A stretch of 64,000 bases of DNA, taken from assembly GCA_029448655.1 (NCBI GenBank), contig JACCLO010000006.1, positions 1,736,001 to 1,800,000 of the forward strand, given 5' to 3'. The notes beneath the pieces were generated by a model, which did no database searches, was not told the origin of the DNA, and saw only the letters and a list, made by a program, of their open reading frames with translations. The position numbers and the translations under genes were made by a program. The DNA comes from Wolfiporia cocos. Lineage: Eukaryota; Basidiomycota; Agaricomycetes; Polyporales; Phaeolaceae. Positions 60,472 to 64,000 of the stretch are shown piece after piece. Each line of letters starts with the position of its first letter. Position 1 is the first letter of the stretch.

Positions 60472-62115
60472 TCAATGGGGAGAGCGATGCGTGCCTTGCG
60501 ACGAATACATGTGGGGGGAGACGGGAGGCGAGTGGTACATGTCCGGCGCCGTGTTCTGGTCCCAATGCCAAACGGTAGGGTGCGAGCGGGTCCGCATGTG
60601 ATCGCGTCCCCGTCCCACGGGGATCTGAGCGCTGATGGAAGTGGTTCCCGCAGGTGCTGACGCCAAATCCTGCTGGTCCGTCATCGCAGACGCGCTCTGT
60701 GACCAAGGTGACAGCTCTGGGTGCTCCCCAACACCAATGCGAGATACACCCTGATCGAAACTACGACCAATTCGCGAGGGACTCGAAGGATGCTGGCCCC
60801 AGACTTCAGCCCTTTGCATATTGACTGGTCCTAAATGGTCAAGCTGAAGCTGATTGTGATACATGGCGGACGCCCCGGCGCCCATCGCGAAGGAATCGGC
60901 CGCGTTGGGGTAGGGTGGCCATGACGACGAAGAAATGTGTTCGAGAGATTGTGTCCCAATGTTGCCGTTATAGGCTGGGGTGGTCGGTGAGTGGCCTATC
61001 TCGTCGTGGACCCGTGGCGAATATATCGAGTCGAGCTGCCCAGGCCTGCCATGCCCGGAATATGATATTATGGGCGAGCCGGCCTGTGTACGTGCTAGGC
61101 CCGATAGATCCATGTGAGGAAGACTCGAGGCGTTATGTGGTAACGTCCGATCGGGTGTCCTGACGGTGGGTGAAGGCGAGCCGAGTATTCCCCTGCGTTG
61201 ACTATCCATCTCATCGCCCATATCACTGGGGAATATCAATCGGCCGCATGAGCATCCAGATATCGGCAAGGAGGTTCATCACCGCGATTGGCTTACACAG
61301 GAGACGTCGAGCTTGCGTGGTGCTGGCTTTCTACTTTAAGCGGGTATCGGAAGTTTGCTGAATTCAAGAGCTCATGCGGGATCTTGACTGCCATCAAATC
61401 AGAGCGGCTAGTTGGTCTTCTCAGCCTACCAGAGCGCACATCCTCTTGTGTGAAGTAGGATATCAAATGATGATCAGACCCATTGATCTTCACCGTTATG
61501 GTCTGTACAAGGGTCAAGGTAAGGTCATGATCTCTCAGCTCAAGTGCCGTTCTACCTTTTTGATCAGTCCATTGGGCTTCAATGTAACATGTCCGTCCGC
61601 TGGGATTCCCCCCGTCGGCGAGTTAGATGCGTCCGGTGTCTGCTGAGAGCTTCGGAGACTGCTCCGATCGGTGACCTCTCTGTAGATCTATCGGAGTTAT
61701 CTCAGTCTTATTGTTCCTTGCGCCGATATCGCTCAAAGGAACGAAACGCACCAAGAAATTGCCGGAAATGCGAGACTGTGACCATGCTAGGCCTTCGGTC
61801 CAGCGCTTGATACCGCTTTCTTCAACGCTGAAGACGAAGATAGAGCCACTTTGAATCATGGAGCGGCGTTCGAGCTCATTGAGGCGTCGGGTGACTCTAG
61901 GCAGGACCCCCCGACGCGCTGCCTGAGATAATTGTGAAAGCAATCAGCCTATGTCCCCGACTATCCGAGCAAGAGGCAAGCCCAGATCTCGCTAATGTAG
62001 CGTATTCCAAATAGTCTCTTTGACATACCTCTATGAGACGCAAGGCGTCCTCGGTGGTGTCGACGTAGCCATAAAACGGCTGGACATTGGTTGTAGCCAT
62101 CGAACTCTGGGGCAT
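60472..62115 (-). CDS. Gti1/Pac2 (WOPR) family transcription regulator
   Basis: First ATG 62115 (MPQSSMATTNVQPFYGYVDT), with a second in-frame ATG at 62100; stop at 60472. Five exons, about 450 residues. The WOPR domain half A reads FYGYVDTTEDALRLIE, GVLPRVTRRLNELERRSMIQ, SGSIFVFSVEESGIKRWTEG and LAWSQSRISGNFLIYREV. After a short linker comes half B: PADGHVTLKPNGLIKKTITV, KINGSDHHLISYFTQEDVRS, GRLRRP and NSANFRYPLKVE. The last exon is a 250-residue serine/proline/glutamine-rich tail, probably disordered and activating. Splice joins keep frame (for example NFL to IYREV). WOPR proteins are fungus-specific DNA-binding regulators of morphology and development (Wor1, Ryp1, Sge1, Gti1). Basidiomycetes normally have a few paralogues; which one this is cannot be told by eye. 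Confidence 0.92.
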
Positions 62116-64000
62116 TGTCCAGCTCTCGAGCTCTCGGATAGTGAACGACGTAGAGTGATGGTGAACTGTTGAGGGAGGTGGAGGTTTGAAGGGCAATGCG
62201 CGGTAGCGATTCCGATTTTAAGGCAGCCGGCATGCCTGCATACCCAGAAACGCATATTGCTTATAAGGAACATTTACGCGAGAAGCCATCGTGGAGATGC
62301 GTCAAGCATCAATAGCTTCCGTGTAAATCGAAGACTCGATGCCCGGCACATATCAATGCGCAGGGTCATCTTGCGAAGGGTGTCAGAGCTGTGACTGCGT
62401 GAGCGGTTCTCGAATGCCTAACACGCTTGCATCTGCCTTCAACCTCGCGGCACCTATACTGTGGAAAGAACTCCGCGGCGTCACTGCACAAAAAAGCGCC
62501 CACACACCTGTGCGTCAGACCTATTATCGTCCCAATCAATGCCATGGAAGTTCTGTGGGTCATCGAACTACTAGGACAGATGATTATCGCTGTCTGGTCG
62601 CGGTGCCGTCACATGAATCACTTCCCCCGATCTATTGTTTCCAGACCTCGAATAGGACGGGGCGACGAAGTTATGAATCTGCATTTCAGCAGATGATACG
62701 ATGCCTTGTCCCTTATTTACTACGGAGCCGGTGACTTGCTTACACCAAAGTGAAAGCTCATGCCTCGTGTGACCGCTTGTAGCTTGGTACGACTGAAAAT
62801 TGACAAGAAACATGCACCCTTATTTCGTGAAACCGAAGAGAAGGTCCTCTCGAAGATGGACGGAGAGTTGCTCCGAACCTTCGCTATGCAATACAGATGA
62901 ACGCATCTGATGAGACACGAGACGAAGAGCTGACAGCAGCAACCCATCGGAGACAACGGGATTAGGACATCACAACAAACGCATAACAAGCTACCAAATG
63001 AGGGTGTGGGACGAACTGATGGAAGTCGCATGAATGAGCCGGAAGGGCAGCAAACCTCCATATGTCTATATGTCGAACTTGAGGAGTCCGTGTGGAAACT
63101 AAGCGTGGTTACAGCACCGAAATTGCCTACTCGGATCCCGTTACATAGGCGTGGTTATCTGCAAGCTTCTATCGATTCTTATCTCCCACGGCCACGTAGT
63201 CGCGGCCTTTCCTCTGAGCGTAGAATGGTGGACAACATTGAACGGAACTGTGAGTGCCGCTGTGAGTATCGCTGTCATCGTCAGACTACTGACATAACAC
63301 TCGCGCCATTTATTATTTGAATCCCCGCAAACAGGACAGTGGCAAACGATTGTCTCGGCCTTAGCTGGGATGCGAGACTCCTGATCTCAGCGCTGGCATG
63401 ACACAAATACGCAGCGCGCTTCTATGACCACAGGACCACGTTCCGATTTCCTTCGATTCACTCACGCTTGCAGCCACCACTTGACGCCATCAACGTTTTC
63501 GACACCAGGTGAGAGCTCCGTACGCTTTCTGTTGCATGAATCGGGAAACCTTCCGGCAGCCTTGCTACATTTGCTGCGCGGCAGGAACCATCAAATTTTG
63601 GGGCACTCGATGTAACGACTTTTCTGACCCCCTCATGCGGATAGGCACGTACATACACCTTCACGGGTCACGACGTCCATGATCAGGAATATGGCTCATG
63701 TCTCCCTCCTATAACTGTCCGTCGGCGCATTTCCGTCTCAAAATTCCTTGTATGTAGAGTAGCGCCAAGATGGGCTAGAAGTTGTGCTGAGGAGGGCCTG
63801 TGCTGAACTGAATCCTCTGCGCGGCCACGAGATACCGCTCGTCACTTCTCTGTTCAGTTCATTAGGGGACAACCCGGGATGGCAGATTTCAAACCATGGC
63901 TGATTGCTGAACCATGCTGTCAAGATGCTAGATCATCTCGAACTTAGGCACACATTACACAGCAATTACCTCTCCGTACTCAGCGGTGATCTAGCCGACG
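62116..64000. other. No gene recognised to the window end
   Basis: Upstream region of the WOPR gene, then short overlapping frames. A plus-strand stretch at 62430-62480 (TLASAFNLAAPILWKELRGV) resembles the start of an F-box-type protein but has no start or continuation. Part of a gene could run off the right edge; none is supported. Confidence 0.4.

Noticed and set aside
1..64000. CRISPR array, bacterial operon, ribosome-binding sites, prophage
   Set aside because: Spliced genes, short GT-AG introns and eukaryotic families throughout. No regularly spaced direct repeats were found.

Overview
The window looks like the nuclear genome of a filamentous basidiomycete, most likely an agaricomycete. 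Almost every recognisable gene is split by many short introns (about 47-68 nt, GT-AG, a few apparently GC-AG). The families also fit: an F-box protein, a WOPR/Gti1 regulator, an adenylate-forming reductase, an NCS1 permease, zinc-induced-facilitator-like MFS carriers and several apparently fungus-restricted orphan families. I cannot fix the genus from the sequence. There is no bacterial operon structure, no CRISPR array and no convincing tRNA or rRNA gene.

Layout. 1-6 kb: an F-box gene, then an unusual gene built from tandemly duplicated 75-nt and 90-nt exons, all in the same splice phase. 7.4-11.8 kb: an NCS1 nucleobase/allantoin-type permease with a cluster of GATA-factor sites upstream, and a short-chain dehydrogenase. 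13.4-18.6 kb: two GC-rich genes for low-complexity orphan proteins. 21-26.6 kb: an orphan four-exon gene, a Kv-beta-type aldo/keto reductase, and a broken second copy of the orphan gene. 27-36.6 kb: an A-T-R adenylate-forming reductase bracketed by two paralogous MFS transporters, with the look of a small secondary-metabolite locus. 37.9-47.3 kb: a truncated member of a probable expanded family, a zinc-ribbon orphan, a possible glycosyltransferase remnant, a protein with SUMO-interaction-like motifs and a split RING-like finger, and a second aldo/keto reductase. 47.3-55.4 kb: gene-poor, with a nested miniature transposon and decayed coding fragments. 55.5-62.1 kb: a compact housekeeping/regulatory block of nas6 (proteasome assembly chaperone), tfb2 (TFIIH subunit) and a WOPR transcription factor, with a foldback element carrying a 9-bp direct repeat between the divergent nas6 and tfb2.

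The most rewarding items are the phase-matched tandem exon array (4.7-5.5 kb), the reductase flanked by twin exporters (27-36.6 kb), the split RING/SIM protein (43.6-45.5 kb), the GATA cluster in front of the permease, and the two non-autonomous transposons with recognisable target-site duplications. All gene models were spliced by eye. Internal exon borders are stated only where reading frame and splice sites agreed.
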